64,000 nt of DNA from Sinorhizobium sp. 6-70. GTDB taxonomy: Bacteria > Pseudomonadota > Alphaproteobacteria > Rhizobiales > Rhizobiaceae. The stretch is taken from positions 1 to 64,000 of the forward strand of contig NZ_JASKLS010000022.1 of NCBI RefSeq assembly GCF_030124375.1, given 5' to 3'. Position numbers and translations under genes: made by a program. The notes under the pieces are model-generated. The model saw only the letters and a program-made list of their open reading frames with translations, was not told the DNA's origin and made no database searches. Of this stretch, positions 31,722 to 39,317 are shown in pieces (position 1 is the stretch's first letter; the number at the start of each line of letters is the position of its first letter).

Positions 31722-33424
31722 TCCGCAATCCTATCAATTGCAAGTTTGCCGCCGCGGGCGGCTGTTCGCTCGCGCAAGCTTCTTGGACCCATTTTCTTGC
31801 GTTCCAGCTCGGCATGTTCGACACGATCGCCGAAGCCAAAGCCGACCCCATCGTCGTCAACGGTCAGGACGATTGCTTCCTTGTCCGTCCGCAGGCTGAT
31901 CCTGACCGTCCGCGCGTGCCCGTGGCGCACCGCATTGGCCGTCGCCTCCGAGGTCATGCGCGTCAACTCGTAAATCAGACCCATCGGAAGCCTGACCTTG
32001 GCTGGATCGAGCGCGACATCCACATCGATCTGCCATTGCAGCATGAGCCGATCGGCCAATGCCGCGAATTGGTGCTCCAATTGTGCTTCCGCCGCGTCTC
32101 CATGTTCGCGCCCCGGTTCCAGCGCCCGGATGAAGGTGCGCAGCTCTCGCTGCTCGTCGAGAAGCATCGACTGGATGGCGGTCAAGCGTTCCTCCAAGTC
32201 GTCCGGCGGTTTTTGTCCCATCGGCCGCAGAGATTGGAGCTGCAAGGCGGTGCCCGCCAGGGTTTGAAGAACGCCGTCATGAAGATCGCGCCCGATACGA
32301 ATGCGTTCCTCGACGGCGGCCTCGTCGCTAAGACGACGAACCAGCATCGCTTGTTCGAAGAGCGCCTTGATGCGATCGGCGATGATTTCGGTGATTGCGA
32401 CGTCGTCAAGCGTCAGCGCCGGCGGTTCGAGCAGAAAGAGGCGGGCCTGCAGGTCGCCAACCTCGAAATGGACGGAGACGGCGGACGTCAACGAAAACGC
32501 ATGGACCAGCGCGGGAGAGAGGGGTGGCCGCTCATCGGTCCAGGAGTCAAATCGGCCATCGCCCTTGTGAATGAGAACACGGTTGCGCATGGCGTCGGAA
32601 ATCAAAAGGCTTTGTTGATGCAAGGTTTTGTCGGTCCATGCTCCAAAGGCATCCGGAGCCATCTGCGTCACCTTGCAGACCCCGTTTTCCCATAACGCCA
32701 CATAAGTCCACGGCTCTTCGCCATCGCTCCAGATGAGCAGCGCGCGCTTAACCAGCATCACATGCGCGGCATATTCCAGCGCAGCAGCGGCGGGCCACTC
32801 GCGGCCTTGCGGCAAGGCGGGCGTTCTTTGAACCAGTCTCAGCAGCTCGGCCCGCACAGCCTCCTGGTGGGCCCCAAGCCAGATGAGCAGTACCGCCGCC
32901 ACGAAGATGAACAACAGCCGCGAAACATTCGTCGTGGTGTCAGCGTCCGGATCGAACAGATCACGTGTATCGAAGTATCCGAGATACAGCAGGATCAGCA
33001 GGCAGACGAGCCCACTCCAGAACGCCCCTCGCCACCTCCAGTGCAAGGTCGCGGACAACAGCGTGAAGGGCATGAGCACGAAAAAGGGGCTGGACGTGCC
33101 GTCAGTCATCGACATGAATGCCGCGAATGCGACGATATCGATCACATGGCGCACGAACGTCCCGCGGACCCTCGAAATCTCGGTTCGCCAGGACAGGATG
33201 GCAACGATGACGGCGTAGCAGAAGTAAGCGACGAGCAGCGCGTACATCGGCTCGGGCGGCAGCGGCACATGCACGGAGTCCAGCCAAGCGATCCAGATGC
33301 TGCCGGCCGCAAGCATGATGCGGCCGATTGCGATCACCTTGTCCGACCGGGCACGGAAGGTGTTCGTCCAAACCATGCGACCGGGAAGAAGATCCCGCTC
33401 GTTCGCGTGGCGATCGCTCCGCAT
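31682..33424 (-). CDS. NarX/DesK-type sensor histidine kinase
   Basis: This membrane kinase has five or six membrane helices in its first 200 residues (for example MLAAGSIWIAWLDSV and LLFIFVAAVLLIWLGA). A GAF-like linker with a WSDGEEPW segment comes next, then a HisKA_3 dimerisation box EERIRIGRDLHDGVLQTLAG with the phospho-accepting histidine, and a HATPase domain (NAVRHGHA, VDDDGVGFG). The start is unresolved: the frame extends to 33565, and candidates at 33565, 33424 and 33376 all lack a convincing ribosome binding site. Its short extracytoplasmic loops suggest that it senses a membrane or cytoplasmic signal. It is paired with the response regulator at 31044. Confidence 0.88.
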   Translation of the reverse strand: MRSDRHANERDLLPGRMVWTNTFRARSDKVIAIGRIMLAAGSIWIAWLDSVHVPLPPEPMYALLVAYFCYAVIVAILSWRTEISRVRGTFVRHVIDIVAFAAFMSMTDGTSSPFFVLMPFTLLSATLHWRWRGAFWSGLVCLLILLYLGYFDTRDLFDPDADTTTNVSRLLFIFVAAVLLIWLGAHQEAVRAELLRLVQRTPALPQGREWPAAAALEYAAHVMLVKRALLIWSDGEEPWTYVALWENGVCKVTQMAPDAFGAWTDKTLHQQSLLISDAMRNRVLIHKGDGRFDSWTDERPPLSPALVHAFSLTSAVSVHFEVGDLQARLFLLEPPALTLDDVAITEIIADRIKALFEQAMLVRRLSDEAAVEERIRIGRDLHDGVLQTLAGTALQLQSLRPMGQKPPDDLEERLTAIQSMLLDEQRELRTFIRALEPGREHGDAAEAQLEHQFAALADRLMLQWQIDVDVALDPAKVRLPMGLIYELTRMTSEATANAVRHGHARTVRISLRTDKEAIVLTVDDDGVGFGFGDRVEHAELERKKMGPRSLRERTAARGGKLAIDRIAEWTRVVIMLPMPR

Positions 33425-33565
33425 CCCTTGGTATGCGCGAGCATATCCAACACGCAGTCGATCTGACAGATTGAACGTCCTGAGGATGGCCGTTGTACAT
33501 CCCCTGAGGGCTGCTTCAATTGAAGCGCTTATGTTGGCCGAACTGTTCCACATTAAAGCGGCCAC

Positions 33566-34133
33566 CCGAGTATGAACTGATCCAGGTATTTACTGTCAAA
33601 ACAGATATCTGCCGGTTGCGGCAACCAAATCTAGTCTTTTAAAATGACCCCGTCTCTCAATGGCGCGAGCATGCATTTGGGCTGGGATAAGCTTAATTGG
33701 AATATCTGCCAATATACCGCTGGATATATGGATCCGTCGATCCGGCTCGCTCTCATGCGATCGAATTTTTCAGCCACCAGCTCGAATGTGCAATGCGGTC
33801 AGCAACCGGGCACACAGGTACAATGATATTCAGTAATATCAGCCGAAAAAAATCTGTTGCGAACACCAAAAGCCTCAACGGGATCGTAACGTTAGCCAAG
33901 ATATGAAAATCCACCTCTTTCTATGCTGTCATCGGTTGTCGATATGCCGCGGTAGAGCATTGAATGAGCCGGATTTCCTCCACGGAAACCGTTTCTATAT
34001 CCATCGGCATATTGACCAAACCTGGTCACTGTTGCTGTAGTTCGGTCATGAATTAATGCGATTGTGAGGGACTATTACCCTCGATTTCAGTTCACCAACA
34101 TTGACGCCGGGCGCTTGATTGAGGTGGGTAGCA
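33566..34133. promoter_or_regulatory. Long AT-rich divergent control region
   Basis: This spacer of about 570 bases separates the leftward kinase gene from the rightward SxtJ gene and is visibly richer in A and T than the flanking genes. It contains short inverted repeats: GATATT-CAGT-AATATC (33825-33840), GAAAC-C-GTTTC (about 33985-33995) and GACCA-AACC-TGGTC (34014-34027). No convincing gene is visible; two overlapping small frames after 33644 lack ribosome binding sites. It probably carries the promoters of both flanking units and may hold a small RNA or regulator sites. Confidence 0.45.
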
Positions 34134-34565
34134 ATGAGCGCGTCGCATGAGCCGATCATAGAAAGCATCCCTGAAGGTCCATCCAACCGTAGTTTCGGCT
34201 ACACTGTCGGCGGGATCCTCTTTTGCATCGCAGTTTTAAGATGGTGGCAGGCGGAGCATGCCACCCCACTGACCATTGCGCTTGGTTCGATCGGTATTGC
34301 GCTTGTCATCCTGGCATACTTGGCCCCCGATACCTTGACCACGGCGAACCGGCTTTGGACCAAACTCGGCTTCCTCCTGTTCAAGGTGATCAATCCGGTC
34401 GTGATGCTGCTGATCTATGTCACCACGTTCATTCCGATCGGGGTTCTGTTGCGATTGCGCGGCCACGACCCCTTAGGGACAGCATTCGACCGCAGCGCAA
34501 GCACCTACTGGAAGGCGAGGTCCGCAAACGAGCCGCCGCCGGCGACGATGCGCAACCAGTACTAA
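34134..34565 (+). CDS. SxtJ-like small membrane protein
   Basis: This 143-residue protein has three hydrophobic segments (about 22-40, 49-66 and 82-105) and the SxtJ-like ending in which RLRGHDPLGTAFDRSASTYW resembles the family segment GxDPLxRxxDxxxxSYW. The ATG at 34134 follows GAGGTGGGTAGCA and is preferred over a TTG five codons earlier. SxtJ-like proteins are typically encoded with DUF5989 and NodU/CmcH carbamoyltransferase genes, as here. Their molecular role is unknown; holding the carbamoyltransferase or an SGNH partner at the membrane is a guess. Confidence 0.85.
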   Translation: MSASHEPIIESIPEGPSNRSFGYTVGGILFCIAVLRWWQAEHATPLTIALGSIGIALVILAYLAPDTLTTANRLWTKLGFLLFKVINPVVMLLIYVTTFIPIGVLLRLRGHDPLGTAFDRSASTYWKARSANEPPPATMRNQY

Positions 34566-34584
34566 ATGTCGCGAGGGAAGAGAG

Positions 34585-34734
34585 ATGGAATTCGTCCAGG
34601 AGCTTTTCGCCTATATGGGCAACCGAAAGAAGTTCTGGTTGCTTCCGATCCTGATCATGGTGACGGTTTTCGGAACGCTGGTGGTCCTCACACAGGGCAC
34701 CGCCGTCGCACCATTCATCTACACACTGTTCTGA
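34585..34734 (+). CDS. DUF5989-like small membrane protein
   Basis: This 49-residue protein begins MEFVQELFAYMGNRKKFWLL, followed by one membrane helix, and ends with FIYTLF. The opening and size fit the DUF5989 family, which occurs between SxtJ and carbamoyltransferase genes. GAGGGAAGAG precedes the ATG. It lies 19 bases after the SxtJ gene and 12 bases before the carbamoyltransferase gene, so all three are one operon. Function is unknown; a one-helix accessory subunit is likely. Confidence 0.85.
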   Translation: MEFVQELFAYMGNRKKFWLLPILIMVTVFGTLVVLTQGTAVAPFIYTLF

Positions 34735-34746
34735 CGCGGGGCCCTC

Positions 34747-36579
34747 GTGCGCGTTCTGGGCATCTCCGCCTTTTATCACGACAGCGCCGCGGCTCTGGTT
34801 GAAGACGGCCGCGTCCTCGCGGCCGCGCAGGAGGAACGCTTCACTCGAAAGAAGCACGACCCGAGTTTTCCTGCGCGGGCGATAGAATACTGCCTGGCGG
34901 AAGCGCGCTGCGGCATGAACGATATCGATCATGTCGTGTTTTACGACAAGCCGTTCTTGAAGTTCGAGCGGCTTCTCGAGACCTACCTTGCAACGAGCCC
35001 CAGGGGGTTTCGTTCATTCAAGATTGCGATGCCGGTATGGATCAAGGAGAAGCTGTTTCAAAAGAAACTCCTTCGCAAGGATCTAGGCAGGCTTGCCGGG
35101 GTGAAGGAATGGGCGGGATCGCTGCTTTTTACCGAGCATCATCTGGCGCACGCCGCGAGCGCGTATTTTCCTTCTCCCTTCCCAAGAGCGGCGGTATTGA
35201 CCATGGACGGGGTCGGCGAATGGTGCACGACGTCCCTTGGCCACGGCCGCGACAATCATCTTGAAATATTGAAGGAAATCCATTTCCCCCATTCCCTGGG
35301 CCTGCTTTATTCCGCCTTCACCTACTACACCGGCTTCAAGGTGAATTCCGGCGAGTACAAGCTGATGGGGCTCGCGCCCTATGGCCGGCCGCGCTTCGCC
35401 CAGACCATCCTCGACCATCTTATCGACCTCAAGGAGGATGGCTCGTTTCGGCTTGATCAGCGCTACTTCGACTATTGCACCGGTCTCACGATGACGTCGC
35501 CGGCCTTTCATCGCCTGTTCGGCGGCGATCCGCGCAAACCGGAGTCCCCGCTTACCCAGCGCGAGATGGACCTGGCGGCATCGATCCAGAGCGTTACGGA
35601 AGAGGTCGTATTGCGGCTCGCACGGTTCGCGAAGCAGGAAACCAATGAGAGAAGCCTTTGCCTGGCGGGCGGCGTCGCGCTTAACTGCGTCGCCAACGGC
35701 AAGCTCCTCAAGGAAGGTCTCTTCGAGGACATCTGGGTGCAGCCCGCCGCCGGCGATGCAGGCGGCGCATTGGGTGCGGCACTCGCCGTATGGCATGGCT
35801 ACCTGAGCCAGCCCCGCGCCACAAACGGCGGGGACAGTATGGCCGGGGCCTATCTCGGTCCGAGCTACGAACAAGGTGAAATCGAACAGCGCCTGACTGC
35901 CGCCGGCGCCACGTACCGGGTTCTGTCCGACGCTGAAATCACGGCAGACACAGTCGAGGCCCTTGTGGGGGAAAAGGCCGTTGGCTGGATGCAGGGGCGC
36001 ATGGAGTTTGGGCCGCGCGCGCTCGGAGCGCGCTCGATCCTTGGCGATCCGCGCTCGCCGACGATGCAGAAGACCCTCAATCTCAAGGTCAAATACCGCG
36101 AGAGTTTTCGCCCCTTTGCTCCCTCCGTCCGCCGCGAGGACTTGGCCGACTGGTTCGATCTCGATGCCGACAGCCCCTACATGCTGCTCGTCGCCGACGT
36201 GCTGGAGAACCGGAGGTTGCATGCCAATCATCCGCAGGAACAGTTGTTCGGCATCGACTTGCTGAATGTGCCGAGATCAGAGATTCCGGCTGTCACCCAC
36301 GTCGATTACTCGGCGCGCATCCAGACGGTGCATCGCGAGACCAACCCGCGCTATTGGGATCTCTTGACAGCCTTCAAAGCGCGCACCGGCTGTCCGGTCC
36401 TTGTCAACACCAGCTTCAACGTGCGCGGAGAGCCGATCGTCTGCACGCCTGAAGACGCATTCCGATGCTTCATGGGCACCGAGATCGAACGGCTCGTCGT
36501 CGGCAACTGCATGCTGAAGAAGGAAGACCAGCCTGAACGTCTACGCAAGGACTACAAGGAACAGTTCGAACTCGACTAA
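34747..36579 (+). CDS. Carbamoyltransferase, NodU/CmcH family
   Basis: This 610-residue enzyme transfers a carbamoyl group from carbamoyl phosphate to a hydroxyl through a carbamoyl-adenylate. The N-terminal Kae1-like domain shows FYHDSAAALVEDG and the metal-binding histidines in EHHLAHAASAYF. The C-terminal YrdC-like domain contains GWMQGRMEFGPRALGARSIL and LVNTSFNVRGEPIV. The GTG at 34747 fits the family's opening, which reads here as RVLGISAFYHDSA. NodU modifies Nod factors, but no other nod gene is present here. The SxtJ/DUF5989/SGNH context points to a surface glycan or lipid acceptor instead. The acceptor is unknown. Confidence 0.92.
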   Translation: MRVLGISAFYHDSAAALVEDGRVLAAAQEERFTRKKHDPSFPARAIEYCLAEARCGMNDIDHVVFYDKPFLKFERLLETYLATSPRGFRSFKIAMPVWIKEKLFQKKLLRKDLGRLAGVKEWAGSLLFTEHHLAHAASAYFPSPFPRAAVLTMDGVGEWCTTSLGHGRDNHLEILKEIHFPHSLGLLYSAFTYYTGFKVNSGEYKLMGLAPYGRPRFAQTILDHLIDLKEDGSFRLDQRYFDYCTGLTMTSPAFHRLFGGDPRKPESPLTQREMDLAASIQSVTEEVVLRLARFAKQETNERSLCLAGGVALNCVANGKLLKEGLFEDIWVQPAAGDAGGALGAALAVWHGYLSQPRATNGGDSMAGAYLGPSYEQGEIEQRLTAAGATYRVLSDAEITADTVEALVGEKAVGWMQGRMEFGPRALGARSILGDPRSPTMQKTLNLKVKYRESFRPFAPSVRREDLADWFDLDADSPYMLLVADVLENRRLHANHPQEQLFGIDLLNVPRSEIPAVTHVDYSARIQTVHRETNPRYWDLLTAFKARTGCPVLVNTSFNVRGEPIVCTPEDAFRCFMGTEIERLVVGNCMLKKEDQPERLRKDYKEQFELD

Positions 36580-36580
36580 T

Positions 36581-36626
36581 TGCATGTCGCCCAAAAGTGT
36601 GCAGCGGTTTTGGACAACGACATGCA
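36581..36626. repeat. Palindromic repeat, family B copy 1
   Basis: TGCATGTCG (36581-36589) pairs with CGACATGCA (36618-36626) around a loop containing CCCAAAAGTGTGCAGCGG. A near-identical element is at 48969-49015. It lies directly after the carbamoyltransferase stop and may act as its transcription end. It belongs to an intergenic palindromic family in rhizobia, to my recollection. Confidence 0.8.
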
Positions 36627-36670
36627 TGAAAACAAGGACCCTTTCGTGGATCGTCGGCAAACTCCCGTGA

Positions 36671-37690
36671 TCATCCCGTCTGCTCGACGATCGGCGGAAT
36701 CTGGATCACTTTCAGGTCCGATGCGCCCGAGTCGATGATCTCGAAGACCGCGTCGAGCATTCTCGGAACGTCCTGGCGAACCATTTCGATGTGGTCGCCG
36801 AGCATGGCCACGAAAGGATCCCAGTCGAAGCAACCGAGATGCGGTATCCGGTCGGCATAGTGGCCGGAACGACGGATCCATCGCATCACGCCTTCAAGCG
36901 AAATGGTCGAGTTGACAAACATGCCGCGCGGCAGCGTTCCGACCTTTTCCGCCATCGCCTTCATGGCGTTTTCCGCCTTCTCGGGCGCATAGCCACAGGT
37001 AAGGACGAGCGTCTCGTCGACCGCCACCCCCGCTTCGGCATGGGCCGCGCGGAATCCTCTCACGCGTTCCGATGTGTTGTGGTCGGTTCCGCGTCCGCCG
37101 ACGAAGAGCAGCGGCGCCTTTTCACCGAACTCCCTCTCGCAGTTCGCCAGCACGCGCCGCGTCAGTTCGAGCGCGCCGGCGAAATTGTCCGAGATGACCG
37201 ACGGCACGCGTGAACCCGGGAGGTCGAGATTTACGGCGCGCACGCCCGCGGCGGAACATATGTCGGCGATGCGATCCGGATCGGTCGCGCCGGTCGCGAT
37301 CAGGCAGTCCACCTGGTAGGAAAGCATCGCGCGGGCCGCTTCGATTTCCAATGCCGGATCGCGGCGCGTGCAGGTGATGATCGGGAAGAGCCCTCTCTCG
37401 CGGGCCAGGGCCTCGAACTGTTCGACGATCGAGCCGAAGTAACGGTTGTCGTACTTCGGCACGATCATGCCGATGATTTTCGATCGCTCGCGCCTGAGCA
37501 CGCTCGCCTGCATGTTCAGCGCGTATCCCTGTTCCTCGGCAAGCCGGGTGATCTTCTCGGCCAACTGGCTGCTGATGCGGCGCTTCTTCCAGTTTCCGTT
37601 CAGCACGGCACTCACCGCGCTCGCCGAGGTGCCGGCCAATTCGGCCAAATCGTAGATCGTTGTCCTTTTCGTCGGAATGCTACGCTTCAC
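36671..37690 (-). CDS. LacI family transcriptional repressor
   Basis: This 339-residue regulator has a LacI helix-turn-helix at residues about 9-35 (TIYDLAELAGTSASAVSAVL) and a periplasmic-binding-protein-like effector domain (about 65-330). It diverges from the pentitol transporter and catabolic genes, whose control region contains two LacI-type half-operators (37751-37788). It is therefore the likely local repressor, released by ribitol or its product D-ribulose. The inducer is inferred from the operon content. Confidence 0.9.
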   Translation of the reverse strand: MKRSIPTKRTTIYDLAELAGTSASAVSAVLNGNWKKRRISSQLAEKITRLAEEQGYALNMQASVLRRERSKIIGMIVPKYDNRYFGSIVEQFEALARERGLFPIITCTRRDPALEIEAARAMLSYQVDCLIATGATDPDRIADICSAAGVRAVNLDLPGSRVPSVISDNFAGALELTRRVLANCEREFGEKAPLLFVGGRGTDHNTSERVRGFRAAHAEAGVAVDETLVLTCGYAPEKAENAMKAMAEKVGTLPRGMFVNSTISLEGVMRWIRRSGHYADRIPHLGCFDWDPFVAMLGDHIEMVRQDVPRMLDAVFEIIDSGASDLKVIQIPPIVEQTG

Positions 37691-38002
37691 GAATTTTGAT
37701 CTCCATTTTCGAACGCCACCTTGACATCAAAGAAGTTAAGTGGCAATTCTGCTTCATCGATTGAGCAAGCGAGCGCAATCGATGAAGCCGCCAGTTTCAA
37801 TAAAAGCTGGGCAGGGAGGAGTCAGACAGGAAATCAAAAAAATCAAGCGCCGCGGTGTTCGCTGCGGCGAGCGACCGGCTGCGCCCTGATGGGCCCATAA
37901 AAACCGTCCGGAATTTGTCGCCGGACGACTTCGCGATATCTTGGGGGTGTCGCCCTTCAAAAGCTTCAGGACGCCGGCGAAAATCAACCTTGGAGGAAAC
38001 TT
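37691..38002 (+). promoter_or_regulatory. Control region of the pentitol operon
   Basis: This 312-base divergent spacer contains the operator pair listed separately, AT-rich stretches that could serve as promoters, and GGAGGAA directly before the binding-protein ATG at 38003. No gene is seen in it. Confidence 0.5.
37751..37788. promoter_or_regulatory. Probable LacI-type double operator
   Basis: GCTTCATCGATTG (37751-37763) and its exact reverse complement CAATCGATGAAGC (37776-37788) are separated by 12 bases. Each arm is itself a near-palindrome around ATCGAT with a central CG, the hallmark of LacI-family sites. The two centres are 22 bases apart, about two helical turns, so two dimers could bind on the same face. 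Confidence 0.7.
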
Positions 38003-39049
38003 ATGAAGACGATCTATTACTTGCTTGCCTCGACCGGTCTGGCCGTGTCGCTCAGCAGCGCCGCCGTTGCGCAGGAAGCGGCCACCGTTGCCTTCCTGAT
38101 GCCGGACCAGGCATCGACTCGCTACGAGGAACACGACTATCCGGGCTTCAAGGCGGAGATGGAGAAGCTCTGCCCGAGTTGCACCGTCATCTACCAGAAC
38201 GCCAATGCGGACGTGGCGCTTCAGCAGCAGCAGTTCAACTCCGTAATCGCGCAGGGCGCCAAGGTCGTCGTGCTCGATCCGGTTGATTCCGCCGCAGCCG
38301 CCGCGCTCGTCGAAATCGCCCATTCCCAGGATGTCAAGGTGATCGCCTATGACCGTCCGATCCCGGACAAGCCGGCGGACTATTACGTTTCGTTCGACAA
38401 TGAAGGCATCGGCCGCGCGATCGCGCAGTCGCTGGTCGAGCATTTGAAGGCGGCTGGTGTTCCGGATGGTTCCGGCGTGCTGCAAATCAACGGTTCGCCG
38501 ACCGATGCGGCTGCCGGCCTCATCCGCGACGGTATCGATTCCGCCCTCGATGCATCCGGCTACAAGACGCTCGCCGAATTCGACACGCCGGACTGGGCGC
38601 CGCCGAAGGCGCAGGAATGGGCCGCGGGCCAGATCACCCGTTTCGGCGATCAGATCAAGGGGATTGTCGCGGCCAACGATGGAACCGGTGGTGGTGCCAT
38701 CGCGGCGCTCAAGGCTGCGGGCGTCAAGCCCGTTCCGCCCGTCACCGGCAACGATGCGACGATCGCCGCATTGCAGCTGATCATCTCCGGCGACCAGTAC
38801 AACACGATCTCCAAGCCGTCGGAGATCGTAGCGGCAGCTGCCGCCAACGTCGCTGTGAAGCTGATCAAGGGAGAAACACCGGAATCGACCCATAAGCTGT
38901 ACGAAACGCCCTCGCAGCTCTTCACTCCCGCAGTGGTCACTGCCGAGAACATCAAGGCCGAGATCTTCGACAAGAAGATCAACACGCCGGAGGAAATCTG
39001 CACCGGCGAATATGTTGAAGGCTGCCGTAAACTCGGCATCATGAACTGA
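38003..39049 (+). CDS. CUT2 sugar/polyol ABC transporter substrate-binding protein
   Basis: This 348-residue periplasmic binding protein of the ribose/xylose-binding type has a signal peptide (hydrophobic core YLLASTGLAVSLSSAAVA, cleavage near AVAQE). Two Rossmann-like lobes contain VVVLDPVDSAAAAALVEIA and GIVAANDGTGGGAIAALKAAG. GGAGGAAACTT precedes the ATG. It opens an operon with an ABC ATPase, a permease, a ribitol-dehydrogenase-like SDR and an FGGY kinase, so a pentitol such as ribitol is the probable ligand. Xylose-type sugars cannot be excluded. Confidence 0.9.
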   Translation: MKTIYYLLASTGLAVSLSSAAVAQEAATVAFLMPDQASTRYEEHDYPGFKAEMEKLCPSCTVIYQNANADVALQQQQFNSVIAQGAKVVVLDPVDSAAAAALVEIAHSQDVKVIAYDRPIPDKPADYYVSFDNEGIGRAIAQSLVEHLKAAGVPDGSGVLQINGSPTDAAAGLIRDGIDSALDASGYKTLAEFDTPDWAPPKAQEWAAGQITRFGDQIKGIVAANDGTGGGAIAALKAAGVKPVPPVTGNDATIAALQLIISGDQYNTISKPSEIVAAAAANVAVKLIKGETPESTHKLYETPSQLFTPAVVTAENIKAEIFDKKINTPEEICTGEYVEGCRKLGIMN

Positions 39050-39061
39050 GACTCTGTTGTC

Positions 39062-39090
39062 GTGTTCGGTCGCGAGACGCGGCCGAACAC
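39062..39090 (+). terminator. Intercistronic hairpin after the binding-protein gene
   Basis: GTGTTCGG (39062-39069) pairs with CCGAACAC (39083-39090), with CGC/GCG inside. There is no T run. It lies 13 bases after the stop and probably protects the upstream message or thins transcription into the ATPase gene, raising binding-protein yield. Confidence 0.6.
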
Positions 39091-39098
39091 ATCTCCGA

Positions 39099-39180
39099 GA
39101 TCACGATGATTTTGGTCGACCCATAATCATGGCCGTGATGGATTCCAATAAGCCGGAGCGGGATGCCTCGGAATCGCTCA
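39099..39180. repeat. Degenerate palindromic repeat, family C copy 1
   Basis: It starts GATCACGATGATTTTGGTCG, continues through an imperfect reverse complement ending near CGTGATGG, and ends with GAGCGGGATGCC. It aligns with the better-preserved element at 42154-42263. Mismatches in the arms suggest decay. Confidence 0.65.
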
Positions 39181-39226
39181 TACGTTTCCTTGATCCCGTT
39201 CCACTGCATGTTTCCCTAGTCACATC

Positions 39227-39299
39227 CGATTTAAGGGCAGAACACGCAGCAATTCAAAAGTGCTACAGCGTTTTTTTGCCGTCTGACGCGGCGCTGTGG
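39227..39299 (+). repeat. RIME-like palindromic repeat, copy 3
   Basis: It contains GATTTAAGGGCAGAACACGC, then GCAGCAATTCAAAAGTGCTA and a terminal CAGCG/CGCTG hairpin. It sits inside the pentitol operon, directly before the ATPase gene. Confidence 0.75.
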
Positions 39300-39317
39300 T
39301 TGAAAGGTCGAAAGGCG

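Noticed and set aside
33644..33906. Small open frames in the AT-rich spacer
   Set aside because: They overlap each other, lack ribosome binding sites and show no protein-like pattern.
34023..34036. Possible sigma-54 promoter (TGG...TTGC) before the SxtJ gene
   Set aside because: The GG and GC elements are separated by 8 bases instead of the required 10.
34747..36579. Reading the carbamoyltransferase as NodU of a symbiotic nod cluster
   Set aside because: No nod boxes or nodABC-type genes are visible. The SxtJ/DUF5989/SGNH context is that of the wider carbamoyltransferase family.
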